Shown in pieces: positions 26,421 to 37,193 of a stretch of DNA of 53,825 nucleotides. The DNA is from Anaerolineales bacterium (lineage in GTDB: Bacteria > Chloroflexota > Anaerolineae > Anaerolineales > Villigracilaceae), in assembly GCA_016789305.1 (NCBI GenBank), contig JAEURJ010000001.1:1-53825 (forward strand), read 5' to 3'. The notes under the pieces were generated by a model, which was given only the letters and a program-made list of their open reading frames with translations, did not search any database and was not told the DNA's origin. Numbering within the stretch: the stretch's first letter is position 1; every line of letters begins with the position of its first letter. Both the position numbers and the translations under genes were made by a program.

Positions 26421-29381
26421 CTATTGATCTTCTTTAATGATTGTTTCAGGCATGCTGATGATGACTCGCGAGTCCTGCGCGCCGAGAATTTGGCCAAGCT
26501 CGCGCACAGTAACTTGCAAAGCCTGCTCCACGGAGGAGGTGTTTTGAATTTTTCTGCTGATGGTATTGATCACCGCTTCCTGCTCCGCCTGTTGCTGGGC
26601 TTCGGCAAATGCCCGGGCATTGTTCAAAGCCGCAGCCACCTGAAAGGCCACGGATTGCAGCAATTCCACATCGTTTTGTTGCAGCCCGTTAACTACATTA
26701 TGTTGCACATCCAACACACCCAACACCTCATTACCAGCAAGAATTGGTACCGCGACCTCCGAAACGGTTTCAGGAAGAAGCGGATTTGGCAGCCAGTTGG
26801 GGTCGGTAGAGGTATCGGAAACCAAAACCGGGCTGCGGGTTTCTGCGGCGCGTCCCACCAAACCACGGCCTTTCGAAATCTTATGTCTGCGATTCAACAG
26901 GGTCTGTCCGGCATCACCGGTTCCACCTGCCATGACCAGATCGCCATTGGTTGAATCCAACAAATAGATGTGCGCATGGTAATAATTGAAGGCAGATTTG
27001 ACCTGCTCCACCACCTCTTTTACCAATTTTTGTTGATCCAAAATGGCGGAAAGACGCTGGCCAACTTCGGCCACCACTGTCACCTCTCTTGCGCGGCGAC
27101 GAAGGTCTTCCACGGAGCGTCGCAGGCTCGCAGTCATTGTATTGAGTGACCCTGCAAGGATGCCAATTTCATCTGTGGAAGTAACCTGGGCTTGAGTATC
27201 AAAATTACCATTTGCAATTTGCTGGGCCAAACCCGAGAGACCTTGAATGGGGCGTGAAAGGGATTGGGATACAAAGTAACCAAAAGCTGCAATCACGCCC
27301 ATGAGAGTGAGGGCAATGAGCGTATCGTTGCGTACAGCCACATTCAGCGGGGCCAGAAACACATCCTCTGGTTGCGCAAAGATTACCACCCAGGGCTGGC
27401 TGATAAGCCGTACTCCGGCGGATTGCTCATCCGAAGTATCGGTAACCGTACCCTCTTCGTGAAGTTCGGCAGTGAAAATGGGTTGCGTGTCGATATTCTC
27501 CAATGCATCTTTAAACTCGGGCAGGTTTGTGGAGAGTTCTTCGGCTGTACCTTTAGGGAGACGTGGATCGCCGCCCGACTGTAATTCGGCAAGTTTCTCG
27601 GCCGGGAGCGGTACAAGGGATGTCAAGGCATTGTCTGGCACTTTGCTGTCCACGAGACGTATAAAATTCTCGTCAACGAGAATAGCAAATCCGTCCACAC
27701 TGGAAAACTTGGCAACATTTTCCTGGATCAACTTCTCAATTACAGCACCATCATACCGGATACGAATCACACCCACAGGATTTCCCCTTCCATCTTTCAC
27801 AGCTGCGCTGAAATAGATGGATGGTGTGTTTGTGGTTCTGGATATCAATATTGATGTTACATATGGTTCATCGCTCTTAATTGCGCCTGTGAAGTAATCA
27901 CGATCTGATTTGTTAACTCCCAGATCGTCAGAGAAGGTATCTGCTATATCCACACCTCTTTTGTCCAGGAGGGCCACTGAAGTGATATACGTGGGATCAA
28001 AGTTGGCCATGGCGTTCAGATCCTGGTACAACACGGTTTCGGTTTCGCTGCCAGGGCGTTGATAAGAGGGAAGTGCGAGATACTCTGTCAGAATATGCAG
28101 TTTGGAATAGGTGCGGATTTCCTCCAAACGAGCCTGGATAAAATTATCCAATTCGTCGGCGGTCTCACCAGCTGCACTTTTCAATGCAAGCTGGGCTGCA
28201 TCCGTCAGGTTTTGGCGTGTGATCAAGCTGTTGTAATAAGCGATACTCCCAACGGAGATCGCCGTAACCGCGAAGAAGGAGAGCACGAATTTGATCGCGA
28301 TGGAATAATTCCGGAATTGGAGGACCGTGTAATACCCATAAATCGTTACGAGAATACCAACGGCAACCAGAATAAACGGTCCAAACCCGGGGATTGCGGT
28401 GCGTTCGAATGAAGCAAACAGGTCGATCAATAACGCAATAACGCCGGATATCCCGCCGACGATGATCAGGCCGGCGGACTGCCTGGGTGGCAGAGTTTGA
28501 GGAGCAATTAAAGCAGAGATAATTGCCGCGCTGGCTAAAAACACGAACCCCAGGCCGGAAATCAGGAAGGAAGAAACAATGAGCACCAACTGGAAGGCGG
28601 AAAACACGATCCAGATGCCGAGTTCAGCCTGTCCGCGCCGAATAAGCTCAAGCGAAGCAACTTCGAGGAGGATAAGAACGACTGCTTCGGCAATCAAAAT
28701 ACCGAATAATGATGATGGTGTTTGCAGCCCTTGGAAAACGAAAAAACCGAGGATCAAGGTCGTTACGGCCATGAAGGCCAGCATGAGGCCGAAAGTTCTC
28801 TTTAACTGGGACGTTAAGTTTTCAGTACTGTAGAAAAAACGACTGTAGTTCCAGATTGCAAGAATGCCCAGGAGGAGGATTTGAATCCCGATGACGATGG
28901 GGAAATAACGTGATATTGCTTCAGGAGTAACGGGACGGGCAGGTCCGAACCGGTCATAAATCAGCACAAGGATCATGGAGGCAAAGCTCAATCCGATTGC
29001 CAATGTGAAATCTTTGGCATTTAATTGCATGACTGCTGCAAGACCGAGCGTAAAAATAACTATAACAAGCCCGGTTGGCAATCCAATGCCTGAAATCATG
29101 AGGACCATGACTGCAAAGTTGATAATTGGTCCGCTGATCACCAGCCAGGAAGCCAGCCGGGAATGTCCGCGTAAAGTAAGCCCCATGCTCACCAGGCATA
29201 GAATTGCATAAAGGATCCAAAGAACCAAACCGATCAGGATCGACCTGGCAATGCTTCCGCCAATTTGGAGCGCTACAGTAACAGGGTAAATATTTCCAAC
29301 CAGGCTGAGGCAGAGGAAGAGAAATGCAACCCAAAAGATTCTGCGTTCCCTGGGAGCAAGCGCATCAAACATCTTCTTCAT
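26421..29381 (-). CDS. Transmembrane Cache-HAMP-GAF sensor without kinase domain (986 residues)
   Basis: About ten membrane segments fill residues 15-365. A further one at about 372-392 leads into an extracytoplasmic double-Cache-like ligand domain (about 395-685, with [12 protein letters not shown] and [10 protein letters not shown]). A membrane segment (about 690-712) with SRPI leads into a HAMP domain (to about 765), and one GAF domain (777-930) follows. The protein ends about 55 residues later, in what looks like the first helix of another GAF. There is no HisKA, HATPase, GGDEF or methyl-accepting region, so signal output must pass through a partner, probably the adjacent kinase, which shares similar GAF domains. 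The ATG overlaps the upstream gene's stop by four bases. Confidence 0.88.
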   Translation of the reverse strand: MKKMFDALAPRERRIFWVAFLFLCLSLVGNIYPVTVALQIGGSIARSILIGLVLWILYAILCLVSMGLTLRGHSRLASWLVISGPIINFAVMVLMISGIGLPTGLVIVIFTLGLAAVMQLNAKDFTLAIGLSFASMILVLIYDRFGPARPVTPEAISRYFPIVIGIQILLLGILAIWNYSRFFYSTENLTSQLKRTFGLMLAFMAVTTLILGFFVFQGLQTPSSLFGILIAEAVVLILLEVASLELIRRGQAELGIWIVFSAFQLVLIVSSFLISGLGFVFLASAAIISALIAPQTLPPRQSAGLIIVGGISGVIALLIDLFASFERTAIPGFGPFILVAVGILVTIYGYYTVLQFRNYSIAIKFVLSFFAVTAISVGSIAYYNSLITRQNLTDAAQLALKSAAGETADELDNFIQARLEEIRTYSKLHILTEYLALPSYQRPGSETETVLYQDLNAMANFDPTYITSVALLDKRGVDIADTFSDDLGVNKSDRDYFTGAIKSDEPYVTSILISRTTNTPSIYFSAAVKDGRGNPVGVIRIRYDGAVIEKLIQENVAKFSSVDGFAILVDENFIRLVDSKVPDNALTSLVPLPAEKLAELQSGGDPRLPKGTAEELSTNLPEFKDALENIDTQPIFTAELHEEGTVTDTSDEQSAGVRLISQPWVVIFAQPEDVFLAPLNVAVRNDTLIALTLMGVIAAFGYFVSQSLSRPIQGLSGLAQQIANGNFDTQAQVTSTDEIGILAGSLNTMTASLRRSVEDLRRRAREVTVVAEVGQRLSAILDQQKLVKEVVEQVKSAFNYYHAHIYLLDSTNGDLVMAGGTGDAGQTLLNRRHKISKGRGLVGRAAETRSPVLVSDTSTDPNWLPNPLLPETVSEVAVPILAGNEVLGVLDVQHNVVNGLQQNDVELLQSVAFQVAAALNNARAFAEAQQQAEQEAVINTISRKIQNTSSVEQALQVTVRELGQILGAQDSRVIISMPETIIKEDQ

Positions 29382-31804
29382 TTTTCCATCCTTTGATCTT
29401 TTTGAACCATCTTGACCTTGGCTTGGGTGCGAAGCACACGTCCCACTTCCCGAACCGCCACTTGTAATGCGCTTTCCACAGTGTTCTCGTTCAGGATCTT
29501 CTGGTTGATTGACGTGATCATCGCTTCACGCTCCGCCCGTTGCTGGGTGTCGGCATACGAACGGGCATTTTGCAAGGCCACAGCAACCTGGTTCGCAATT
29601 GAGCGCAGTGTGTCTGCATCCGTTTCCTGTAATCCATCAATACTGTCTTGTTGTACATCAAGCACGCCCAAGACAATCGGCCCGAGAGCGATGGGCACGG
29701 CAATTTCAGACTTCGTATCAGGTAGCAGGGGGTTGGATAACCAGGATGGGTCCATGGCAGTGTTCTTTACCAAAACGATTGTGTTTGTTTCGGCTGCACG
29801 ACCTACCAAACCAGTGCCTTTTGCAAGTTTGTGCCCGCGAGCCACCAGAGCTTGTCCGGCTTCACCCGTACCACGGCTCAATATCAGATCACCGGTTTTC
29901 TCATTTATCAAATAGATTTGCGCATGGTAATACTCGAATGCATTTTTTACCTGTTGCACCACTTCCATGGTCAACTGTTTTTCATCCAAGATTGTGGAAA
30001 GTCGACGGCTAACCTCTGCCGAAATTTCGAGAGCCTTTGTACGATCTGCTACACGTTGTTCCAGCGTACCCACTAATTCACGTACCTGGGCAGACATACT
30101 GTTGAGAGCTCTGGCGAGCGTACCAATTTCATCCTGAGCCTCTGTGCCGGCCCTGGCATAGAGGTCGCCTTGTGCGATCAACGTAGCTGTGCTTGTTAGA
30201 TCCTCGATAGGACGGGTAAACTGATTTCCCAAAAAGTACGCCATAAAACCAACCGCCAGTACGAGGGCGAAGGCGAGAAGGGTAATGGTACGTGAAGTGG
30301 CAATCAGGGCTCCTTGAACTTCCGATAGATCTTGATGTACCAGAATGACCCAATTCAAACCAGAAATGGTTGATTTAATCCTCGGGTTTTCGCTTTGAAT
30401 TTGTGCGGTGCTTACCAGGCTGGAGGCATTTTCGAATTCCATTGTTGCTGTTGTACCGGAAATGGCGTCGATACTAGCCAAAGCTTCGTCAGAAAGGATG
30501 TTCAATCCAGCACCCTGATCGCCATTGATAAACTTTTCAAAAGGACGAAAGATCAAATTCGCACGGCCGGTATTTCCAAACCGGTTGGCGGCCAGAATGG
30601 CATTCATGCGGTCGAGGTTGATGGTTGCCTGCAGCACACCAATGGTCTCGTTGCGGTTATGGCCGGAAACGGCAATTGCTATATTGATGGCATTGATTGT
30701 CGTGGGCGTATCCGCATTGGTTTCGACGATCTCTTCAGGGGTTGGCTGGCTGATATAGGACCCATTATTCCATGCTCCCTGCCACCAGACTTTATCTGCC
30801 ACGTAATAATCTGAAGCGCGATCTGTGGCGGCGATGACAGCACCATAACGGTCTGTGATCAAAACTTCTTCAATATCCGGGTAGTATATTTTTAACTCCC
30901 TTAATGCCGAGGCTAGGGAATTGTTCTGTGTACTGCGCACGAATTGACTTGTATCGGATGAGTTTTTCCATTGAAAATTCAGTTCACTTAATTGAACGAG
31001 ATTTGATGTTCCCTCCTGATTGGCGGCATCCACACTGTCTTGAACAGATTTGTTAAGTGCGAAGATGCTAATCCGGTCATAATTTTGTTCCAGAAAGTCA
31101 CTCACCTGGGTTGCGTTGTTTTGGGCGATGGTTGCCAGATTTTCGCCCAGAGATTCATTTAGTTGATCGCTAACCACACGGTTTGCCACAAAGGCCACCA
31201 AACCAATCGAGATGACAGAAACACCCACGATCAGGATGATCAATTTCGACCTTAGCGAATAGCTGGCGAATTGACCGATTGTTCTTAATCCCTGCAGCAG
31301 GAGAATGATGACGACGATGTAGGTGATTGTCGAACTGAGCAATGGAAGGGATAACCGCGTCCAAGGGATAAAGAAATCACCAATGAGAGCAACACTTGAA
31401 AGACCAAGACTGATCAGAAGGGCCCGCGGCGCTTCCTTATTCGTGAGGGTCTGCCCGGAGATCGTCAGGGCAAAAATGAAGATGGAAATACTTAAGACCA
31501 AACCGAGGCCGGAAAACAAACTTACAATGAAAACTGCAAAAATACCGATGCCAGCCACAATAATATCCACGGCCCGCACGTAGCGATTGTCCCAGGCCAG
31601 CACGGCGCTGAACACCATCGCCAGCCCCAATACGAAATTGGCCGAGATAATTCCCGAGAGTTGTGCAAGCAGGGTCTGCGAATAAATATATGAGTATATT
31701 GGCGCGCTAAGAATGGTGATGCCTAGGATCGCCAAGGCAACGCGGAATGCGGCACGACCCTGGGAATTGGTTTCTGCCAGAATGTTTGAAAACCATTTGA
31801 ACAT
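29378..31804 (-). CDS. Transmembrane Cache-HAMP-GAF sensor without kinase domain (808 residues)
   Basis: This is a shorter paralogue of the 986-residue sensor and the first gene of the operon. About five membrane segments occupy residues 22-170, with another at 186-208. An extracytoplasmic Cache-type domain spans about 210-515 ([15 protein letters not shown]). A membrane segment at about 517-537, HAMP with TRPIEDL (to 590) and GAF at about 610-760 follow. It ends with the same abrupt C-terminal helix as its neighbour and has no enzymatic output. AAGGAAAATTCGC stands before the ATG. Duplication of the sensor, with divergence mainly in the outside domain, suggests two different ligands reporting to one kinase. 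Confidence 0.88.
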   Translation of the reverse strand: MFKWFSNILAETNSQGRAAFRVALAILGITILSAPIYSYIYSQTLLAQLSGIISANFVLGLAMVFSAVLAWDNRYVRAVDIIVAGIGIFAVFIVSLFSGLGLVLSISIFIFALTISGQTLTNKEAPRALLISLGLSSVALIGDFFIPWTRLSLPLLSSTITYIVVIILLLQGLRTIGQFASYSLRSKLIILIVGVSVISIGLVAFVANRVVSDQLNESLGENLATIAQNNATQVSDFLEQNYDRISIFALNKSVQDSVDAANQEGTSNLVQLSELNFQWKNSSDTSQFVRSTQNNSLASALRELKIYYPDIEEVLITDRYGAVIAATDRASDYYVADKVWWQGAWNNGSYISQPTPEEIVETNADTPTTINAINIAIAVSGHNRNETIGVLQATINLDRMNAILAANRFGNTGRANLIFRPFEKFINGDQGAGLNILSDEALASIDAISGTTATMEFENASSLVSTAQIQSENPRIKSTISGLNWVILVHQDLSEVQGALIATSRTITLLAFALVLAVGFMAYFLGNQFTRPIEDLTSTATLIAQGDLYARAGTEAQDEIGTLARALNSMSAQVRELVGTLEQRVADRTKALEISAEVSRRLSTILDEKQLTMEVVQQVKNAFEYYHAQIYLINEKTGDLILSRGTGEAGQALVARGHKLAKGTGLVGRAAETNTIVLVKNTAMDPSWLSNPLLPDTKSEIAVPIALGPIVLGVLDVQQDSIDGLQETDADTLRSIANQVAVALQNARSYADTQQRAEREAMITSINQKILNENTVESALQVAVREVGRVLRTQAKVKMVQKDQRMEK

Positions 31805-32082
31805 GCGAATTTTCCTTTTGGTGTGGCTTTTTCAAGCGGAAAATAATGGATGAAAATTGCTGAAAAAGTAAATAGATTTTATAGCAGATTCGAAAGTGGA
31901 TTCGATACTGAACCTGAATTGCAATATCGTCTTTGCAAATATGAAATTGACAGGTATAAAGCGATAAGCTTGATTTCTCCTCGATATTGTAGTGGCACTC
32001 CGTCAAATGAGGGATTTCAGTTTTGCAAGGGGAGTTTGCAGCTTCGTCAGTGCAAATATAGAGGCAGGTAATGTATCGATGA
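31805..32082. other. Intergenic region upstream of the signalling operon
   Basis: No convincing gene lies in this AT-rich stretch. It must carry the minus-strand promoter of the sensor operon. TATAAA at 31878-31883 is a candidate -10 element, but no good -35 is found at the right distance. A 73-codon plus-strand frame here has no homology signal and no Shine-Dalgarno. Confidence 0.5.
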
Positions 32083-32127
32083 AAAGCAGAACCCGCTTCC
32101 GGCGTAGCCGGAAGCGGGTTCTGCTTT
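32083..32127 (-). terminator. Rho-independent terminator of rny
   Basis: Perfect 21-base arms (32083-32103 and 32107-32127) close a three-base loop. On the minus strand the stem begins 21 bases after the rny stop and ends in CTTTT. It is symmetrical enough to work from either side. Confidence 0.88.
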
Positions 32128-32147
32128 CTTGAAGGTTTAATTAAGTT

Positions 32148-33674
32148 TTACTTTGCGTATTCAGTCGAGCGGGTTTCCCGAATGACTGTAACGCGAATTT
32201 GGCCGGGGTATTGCATGGTCTCTTCGATCTTCTTGGCGATATCGCGAGCCAGACGGGCGGAAGCGAGATCGTCGATGGTTTCGGGTTTGACGAGGATGCG
32301 AACTTCACGGCCGGCTTGAATGGCGAAGGCTTGCTGCACGCCTTCAAAGGAAAGGGACATTTCTTCCAGTGAGCGAATGCGCTTGATGTAGGCTTCGAGA
32401 TCTTCACGACGAGCGCCGGGGCGGGCACCGGAGATTGCGTCTGCTGCTTCCGCGATGACCGCTTCCACAGTTTCCTGATCCACTTCATGGTGATGAGAGG
32501 CGATCGCGTTTACAACAACTGCATTGACACCATAGCGTTTGCAGAATTCCGCACCGAGGCCAGCGTGGGTTCCATCCTGATTGTGGTCCATGGCCTTGCC
32601 GATATCGTGCAGGAAGCCGCCGAGTTTGGAGAGCTCCACGTTCGCACCAATTTCAGCGGCGAGAATGCCGGCCAGCTTGGAAACTTCAACGGCATGAGCG
32701 AGTTGATTTTGTCCGTAAGAGGTACGGAATTTCAAGCGACCCATCATGCGCAGTACTTCGGGATGCAAACCGGAAACATTGGCGTCATAGGCGGCTTGTT
32801 CGCCCGCTTCATTAATGATCTTTTCGACGGCCTTGGTTTCATCTTCCACGATCTTTTCGATATGAGCGGGATGAATACGGCCATCCAAAATTAGTTTCGC
32901 CAAAGCACGACGGCCAATTTCACGGCGCACTGAGTCAAAACAGGAGACGGTGACGGAATCGGGTGTATCGTCCACGATGACATCCACGCCGGCGGCCTGC
33001 TCAAAGGCCTTGATGTTGCGACCATTGCGGCCCACGATGCGTCCCTTCATCTCTTCAGAGGGGAGGGTGACCACAGCGCGGGTGACTTCAGCCACATGTT
33101 CGGAGGCCACGCGTTGGATCGCGTCTGCAATTAATTTGCGGGCACGTTTTTCGCCTTCTTCACGCGCTTCCGCTTCGATCTGGCGCATGATTCGGGCCAT
33201 GTCGCCGCGCGCTTCCTTTTCAACTGCAGCGAACAGTTCCTTGCGCGCATCATCGGGGGTCATCTGCGCGATCTGTTCGAGTTTCTTTACTTGCTCTTCA
33301 TGTAATTTTTCAATGTCGTTGGCGCGTTTGTCCACTTGCGACTGACGTTTGTTTAAAGTTTGTTCGCGCTGTTCGATCTTGTCGAAACGGCTGTCCAACT
33401 CGCCCCTGCGTTTATCGAGGCGTTCGGTCTCGCGATTCAACTCAATGCGGCGTTCCTTCATTTCTGATTCAGCCGCCTGCACGATCTTGGTTGCATTTTC
33501 ACGGGCTCCGCTCTCGATCAAGCGTGCTTGTGAGTTGGCTACCTTTAAAATATCGTCAGCTTTTTCCTGTTTTGCTTTCGTGGCGCGATCCACCTGGTAA
33601 CGGTGGAAGAAATATCCAGCCGCTGCGCCAACGATGAGTGCAAGAACATCTATCAAAAGAGCGATCGGGTTCAT
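32148..33674 (-). CDS. rny: Ribonuclease Y
   Basis: RNase Y is a membrane-anchored endoribonuclease that starts mRNA decay in many bacteria without RNase E. The 508-residue protein has an N-terminal membrane helix (5-24) and a long charged coiled coil (about 28-190). A KH domain follows with the loop GRIVGRNGRNIKAFE. The HD domain has HD near residue 357 (GGFLHDIGKAMDH) and a second metal histidine cluster ASHHHEVD. The C-terminal VTVIRETRS is typical. The ATG overlaps the recX stop by four bases, so the two are translationally coupled. Confidence 0.97.
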   Translation of the reverse strand: MNPIALLIDVLALIVGAAAGYFFHRYQVDRATKAKQEKADDILKVANSQARLIESGARENATKIVQAAESEMKERRIELNRETERLDKRRGELDSRFDKIEQREQTLNKRQSQVDKRANDIEKLHEEQVKKLEQIAQMTPDDARKELFAAVEKEARGDMARIMRQIEAEAREEGEKRARKLIADAIQRVASEHVAEVTRAVVTLPSEEMKGRIVGRNGRNIKAFEQAAGVDVIVDDTPDSVTVSCFDSVRREIGRRALAKLILDGRIHPAHIEKIVEDETKAVEKIINEAGEQAAYDANVSGLHPEVLRMMGRLKFRTSYGQNQLAHAVEVSKLAGILAAEIGANVELSKLGGFLHDIGKAMDHNQDGTHAGLGAEFCKRYGVNAVVVNAIASHHHEVDQETVEAVIAEAADAISGARPGARREDLEAYIKRIRSLEEMSLSFEGVQQAFAIQAGREVRILVKPETIDDLASARLARDIAKKIEETMQYPGQIRVTVIRETRSTEYAK

Positions 33675-34321
33675 GGTGTATCCTCATCTTCAAAGTATTT
33701 TTCTTCCCCGTGCAATTCGCTCCAGACTTTGGTGACAACTGGGGCGATCACGGAGTACGGGAAGCCGCGTCGTGCGAGGTACTCGGACAATTTCTTGCGA
33801 AACTCGCTCCATTCCAACGCTTTGAATCTGGGTGCCCGCTTGCGGGCAGAGTCATAAGCCAGAGCATTTTCGTCCACATCTGCGACGGCAGATTGAACGG
33901 TTTCGTCGTCGAGTCCTTTTTGACGAAGTTCCATCGTCAATACACGGCGACTGCGCGGGCGGAAGGTATTGCGATTTTCCACCCAAACGCGGGCAAATTT
34001 ATTATCGTTCGCAAGTCCGTTCTCTCGAAGCCGTTCAATGGTTTCCTCAACCACTTCTTCGGGAATTTCATGCTTCCGCAGGTTCTGCCGAATCTCCTTC
34101 TCAGAGCGGGTGCGATAGCTCAAAAAGAGCATGGCTTGCTGTAGTGCTCGTTCACGTGCATCCTCGGCTTGCAGTTTGGCGATCTTTTCATCGCTCAGAA
34201 TATCGCCTGTCTTGAGCCATGCGGCTGTGATGCGTGCAAGCCCGAAGGCGAACTCTCCGTCGAGGTGAATGTTCACCCGATCGCGGTTCTTTTGCGGCTC
34301 GATGGCGGTAATCTTTTTCAT
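33671..34321 (-). CDS. recX: RecX-family regulator of RecA
   Basis: RecX binds RecA filaments and limits recombination and the SOS response. The 216-residue protein opens with a beta-rich segment (INIHLDGEFAFGL type, here VNIHLDGEFAFGLARI). The helical repeats characteristic of RecX follow, with LSYRTRSEKEIRQNL, VVEETIERLRENGLANDNKFA and RSRRVLTMELRQKGL. The ATG at 34321 fits the family start. It has no Shine-Dalgarno and lies only 13 bases after a strong hairpin. RecA is not in the window. The gene is co-transcribed with rny, and its expression probably depends on the upstream structured region. Confidence 0.92.
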   Translation of the reverse strand: MKKITAIEPQKNRDRVNIHLDGEFAFGLARITAAWLKTGDILSDEKIAKLQAEDARERALQQAMLFLSYRTRSEKEIRQNLRKHEIPEEVVEETIERLRENGLANDNKFARVWVENRNTFRPRSRRVLTMELRQKGLDDETVQSAVADVDENALAYDSARKRAPRFKALEWSEFRKKLSEYLARRGFPYSVIAPVVTKVWSELHGEEKYFEDEDTP

Positions 34322-34334
34322 ATTATTAAACAAA

Positions 34335-34372
34335 CACAGCCGAGGGCGCCGATCGAATCGGCCTCGGCTGTG
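34335..34372 (-). terminator. Terminator-like hairpin just upstream of recX
   Basis: Eleven-base perfect arms (34335-34345 and 34362-34372) with an inner CCGAT/ATCGG stem form a nearly continuous hairpin. On the minus strand it is followed by TTTGTTTAAT and, 13 bases on, by the recX ATG. It could terminate the candidate RNA or act as an attenuator for recX. Confidence 0.7.
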
Positions 34373-34631
34373 AAAATGTCTGGGTGGGTGACCAGTTTCA
34401 GGTCCCGTTTGAGGCGGGAAGTGGATGGTCAAAATCACGTGACGATCTTCCGTCACGGTTGGCGTAAATTGTTATGGTGAAGCCAGCGTTTTTCTCAAAT
34501 TTGTTCCTAAATGAGACTTCACAGAATAACTCCCAATTAATGGAGGGAGGTGGTGCGCCAAGTTTCCAGTCAGTTTCAAGCAAAGGCCGCGCGTGCGGCA
34601 GAAGTGTTTGATGTAGATACTCTTTCGAGTT
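34335..34631 (-). ncRNA. Candidate structured RNA or long leader upstream of recX
   Basis: A consensus promoter at 34638-34666 would start transcription near 34631. The roughly 300 nt that follow contain no clear coding frame but many perfect small hairpins: ACTC-GAAA-GAGT at 34619-34630 at the very 5' end, 34587-34598, 34530-34549, 34438-34457 (seven-base arms), 34404-34418, 34390-34404 and the terminator-like stem at 34335-34372. I could not match it to tmRNA, RNase P RNA, SRP RNA or 6S RNA. It may be an independent sRNA ending at the stem or a regulatory leader of recX-rny. Confidence 0.5.
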
Positions 34632-34637
34632 TCCTTA

Positions 34638-34666
34638 ATTATACATGAAAATTTAAGATTTGTTAA
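34638..34666 (-). promoter_or_regulatory. Consensus sigma-70-type promoter for the RNA/recX/rny transcript
   Basis: On the minus strand, TTAACA at 34661-34666 and TATAAT at 34638-34643 are separated by exactly 17 bases. It is one of the best promoter matches in the window and supports a highly transcribed RNA. Confidence 0.75.
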
Positions 34667-34843
34667 CATAGCTTTTGGATGGACGGGCTGCCCCTCTCAT
34701 TCCCTATCATGATGGGGGAGGGACAGAACTTTTTTTGGCTGCGGGTGTACTAGCCTTTGTCAAAATCGTGACAATCGGAACTATCTTGATTTTGTGAGTT
34801 GTGCAATAATTTGAAAGGTTATACCAACCCCAAAGGAGGCACT
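34667..34843 (+). promoter_or_regulatory. Upstream region of maeB with an inverted repeat
   Basis: TTGTCA (about 34757-34762), six bases, then TGACAA form a perfect inverted repeat; TTGTCA could also be a -35 element with ACTATC or TATCTT as -10. The repeat would then be a suitable regulator site. No other gene is seen here. GGAGG at 34832-34836 is the maeB ribosome-binding site. Confidence 0.45.
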
Positions 34844-37102
34844 ATGGATAAGATCACACGTGAAGATGCTCTCGAATATCACCGCCTGAAAGGTAAACCA
34901 GGCAAGGTGGCGATCATCCCCACCAAACCCATGGATACCCAGCGCGACTTGAGTTTGGCATATTCTCCAGGCGTGGCAGAACCTGTTTTGGAGATCGAAA
35001 AAAATCCTGAAGATGCATACGAATATACTTCGAAGGGAAACCTGGTGGGTGTGGTTTCCAACGGCACGGCAATTTTAGGGCTTGGTGATCGCGGCGCTTT
35101 GGCCAGCAAACCCGTGATGGAAGGGAAGGGTGTGCTCTTCAAAAAATTTGCCGATATCGATGTTTTCGATATTGAACTGAATTCCCATGATCCGGATGAA
35201 ATTATTAAAGTGGTGGCGGCGATTGCACCGACTTTTGGGGGCATCAACCTTGAGGATATCAAGGCGCCCGAATGCTTCTATATAGAAGAAGAGCTCAAAA
35301 AGATGCTGGATATTCCGGTATTTCATGATGACCAGCATGGAACGGCCATTATTTCCTCTGCGGCGTTGGCGAATTCGCTGGAAATTATTGGAAAGAAACA
35401 CGATGAAATCCGGATCGTTATTTCCGGCGCCGGCGCTTCGGCGATCTCCTGTGCGGAATTGGCGATCAGCTGGGGAGTGAAGCGTGAGAACATCATGTTG
35501 TGCGACAGCAAAGGCGTAGTGTACAAGGGTCGTAAAGAGGGGATGAATAAATACAAGGAACGCTTCCTTGTCGAAACCGACGCACGGACTTTGACCGATG
35601 CACTGCGTGGCGCTGACGTTTTCTACGGCCTCTCGGTTGCCAATGTGTTGACCCCGGACATGGTCAAGTTGATGGCCAAGGATCCGATCATCTTCGCCAT
35701 GGCGAATCCCGACCCGGAGATCAAGCCTGAGCTGGCACGTGAGGCGCGCAAGGATGTGATCATCGCCACAGGCCGTTCGGATTATGTCAATCAGGTGAAC
35801 AATGTGTTGGGTTTCCCATTCATCTTCCGTGGTGCGCTGGATGTTCGCGCAAAGCAGATCAATGAAGAAATGAAGTTTGCTGCTTCCAAGGCTCTGGCTG
35901 CGCTTGCCAAGGAGGATGTGCCTGACTCGGTTATCCGTGCGTATGGCGGTGAAGCCATTAAGTTTGGACGTGAGTACATTATCCCCAAGCCGTTGGATCC
36001 GCGCGTGTTGCTGTGGGAGGCACCCGCTGTCGCTGAAATGGCAATGAAGACCGGCATGGCGCGCAAGAAGATCGACATTGACGAATACCGCGAACAACTA
36101 GCATTCCGTCAGGGGAAGGGTGAACGGATTCGCTATTTCTTCCAGAATAAGGCGCGTACCTCCGGCGGAAAGAAGCGTGTGGCGTTTGCCGAGGGTGAAG
36201 AACAGAAAATTATTCGCGCTGCTTATCAAATTCAAGATGAGGGGATTGCCACTCCTGTGTTGATCGGCCGCGCGAATGTGATCGATGGGATTTTGAAGAA
36301 TCTTGGGATGGAATATAAGCCTGAGATCGTTGACCCGGAAAAATTCGAAAAGATCGACGCGTATGCAAAATCGTATTATGAACTTCGCCAACGCAAGGGT
36401 GTGATGTCCAATGATGCGGCGAAGAAAGTTCTCGACCCGAACATCCTCGGTTCGTTGATGGTGAAGATGGGCGATGCAGATGCGTTTATCTCCGGGCTCA
36501 CGTACGATTATCCAGAGGTGATCCGCCCTGCTTTGCAAATTCATCACACAGCACCGGGTGCGGCGCGTGCGGCGGGCGTGTACATTATGATCGTGGAAGA
36601 TAAAGTCTTTCTGTTCACTGACGCCACGGTTAATATTGACCCGACAGCCGAGGATCTTGCCGAGATCGCGTTGCTTGCAGCGGATTATGCGAGGAAGCTG
36701 GAGATCGACCCGCATGTGGCATTCCTTTCGTTCTCCAACTTTGGCTCCACACCGCATCCGCTTTCGGATAAGGTGAGAAAGGCGGTCAGCCTTGTCAAAT
36801 CCCGCCGACCTGACTTGCGTGTAGATGGTGAGATGCAAGCGGATACAGCTGTGGTTCCTGAAATCGCTGAAGAACGTTATCCATTCAGTGCTGTGAAAGA
36901 CGCCAACGTGTTGGTTTTCCCGTCCCTTGAATCAGCGAATATTGCATATAAATTGCTTTCACGTCTTGGCAATGCAAAAGCCATTGGCCCCATCCTGCTT
37001 GGCATGGGTGCACCTGTCCATGTGCTGCAAACGGGTGACGATGTGAATGCCATCGTACAGATCGCAGCTGTGGCCGTGATGGATGCGATGGGTAGAAAAT
37101 AA
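34844..37102 (+). CDS. maeB: NADP-type malic enzyme with phosphotransacetylase-like domain
   Basis: MaeB-type malic enzymes oxidatively decarboxylate malate to pyruvate, linking the TCA cycle to pyruvate and NADPH supply. The 752-residue protein has the malic domain first, with [23 protein letters not shown] and FHDDQHGTA. The nucleotide-binding motif [14 protein letters not shown] follows. The last about 320 residues are a phosphate acetyl/butyryltransferase-like domain ([17 protein letters not shown], then [10 protein letters not shown]) that usually has a regulatory role. The ATG at 34844 follows AAAGGAGGCACT; an upstream frame to 34799 is ignored. Divergent from recX, monocistronic, with its own terminator. 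Confidence 0.95.
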   Translation: MDKITREDALEYHRLKGKPGKVAIIPTKPMDTQRDLSLAYSPGVAEPVLEIEKNPEDAYEYTSKGNLVGVVSNGTAILGLGDRGALASKPVMEGKGVLFKKFADIDVFDIELNSHDPDEIIKVVAAIAPTFGGINLEDIKAPECFYIEEELKKMLDIPVFHDDQHGTAIISSAALANSLEIIGKKHDEIRIVISGAGASAISCAELAISWGVKRENIMLCDSKGVVYKGRKEGMNKYKERFLVETDARTLTDALRGADVFYGLSVANVLTPDMVKLMAKDPIIFAMANPDPEIKPELAREARKDVIIATGRSDYVNQVNNVLGFPFIFRGALDVRAKQINEEMKFAASKALAALAKEDVPDSVIRAYGGEAIKFGREYIIPKPLDPRVLLWEAPAVAEMAMKTGMARKKIDIDEYREQLAFRQGKGERIRYFFQNKARTSGGKKRVAFAEGEEQKIIRAAYQIQDEGIATPVLIGRANVIDGILKNLGMEYKPEIVDPEKFEKIDAYAKSYYELRQRKGVMSNDAAKKVLDPNILGSLMVKMGDADAFISGLTYDYPEVIRPALQIHHTAPGAARAAGVYIMIVEDKVFLFTDATVNIDPTAEDLAEIALLAADYARKLEIDPHVAFLSFSNFGSTPHPLSDKVRKAVSLVKSRRPDLRVDGEMQADTAVVPEIAEERYPFSAVKDANVLVFPSLESANIAYKLLSRLGNAKAIGPILLGMGAPVHVLQTGDDVNAIVQIAAVAVMDAMGRK

Positions 37103-37114
37103 AATCCTGAAAAT

Positions 37115-37153
37115 AAAAAGTAACAGCCACCACAAAGGTGGCTGTTACTTTTT
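37115..37153 (+). terminator. Rho-independent terminator of maeB
   Basis: Perfect 17-base arms (37115-37131 and 37137-37153) with a five-base loop, ending in a run of T, begin 12 bases after the maeB stop. Confidence 0.93.
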
Positions 37154-37193
37154 AAGAGTGTATAATTTTCAAATCCCCTGATAGGAAGTGAAA

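Noticed and set aside
31850..32071. 73-codon plus-strand frame between rny and the sensor operon
   Set aside because: No Shine-Dalgarno, no family resemblance, and it lies in the region that must hold the sensor-operon promoter.
34335..34631. tmRNA, RNase P RNA, SRP RNA or 6S RNA
   Set aside because: No tag-peptide frame, no GAGGAAAGTCC-type RNase P core, no SRP GGAAG/GCAG loop, and the length and hairpin pattern do not fit 6S as far as I can see.
35075..36838. Two long antisense frames (340 and 246 codons) within maeB
   Set aside because: They lie opposite a complete, highly conserved gene, have no Shine-Dalgarno and their translations resemble no family. They are a codon-bias shadow.
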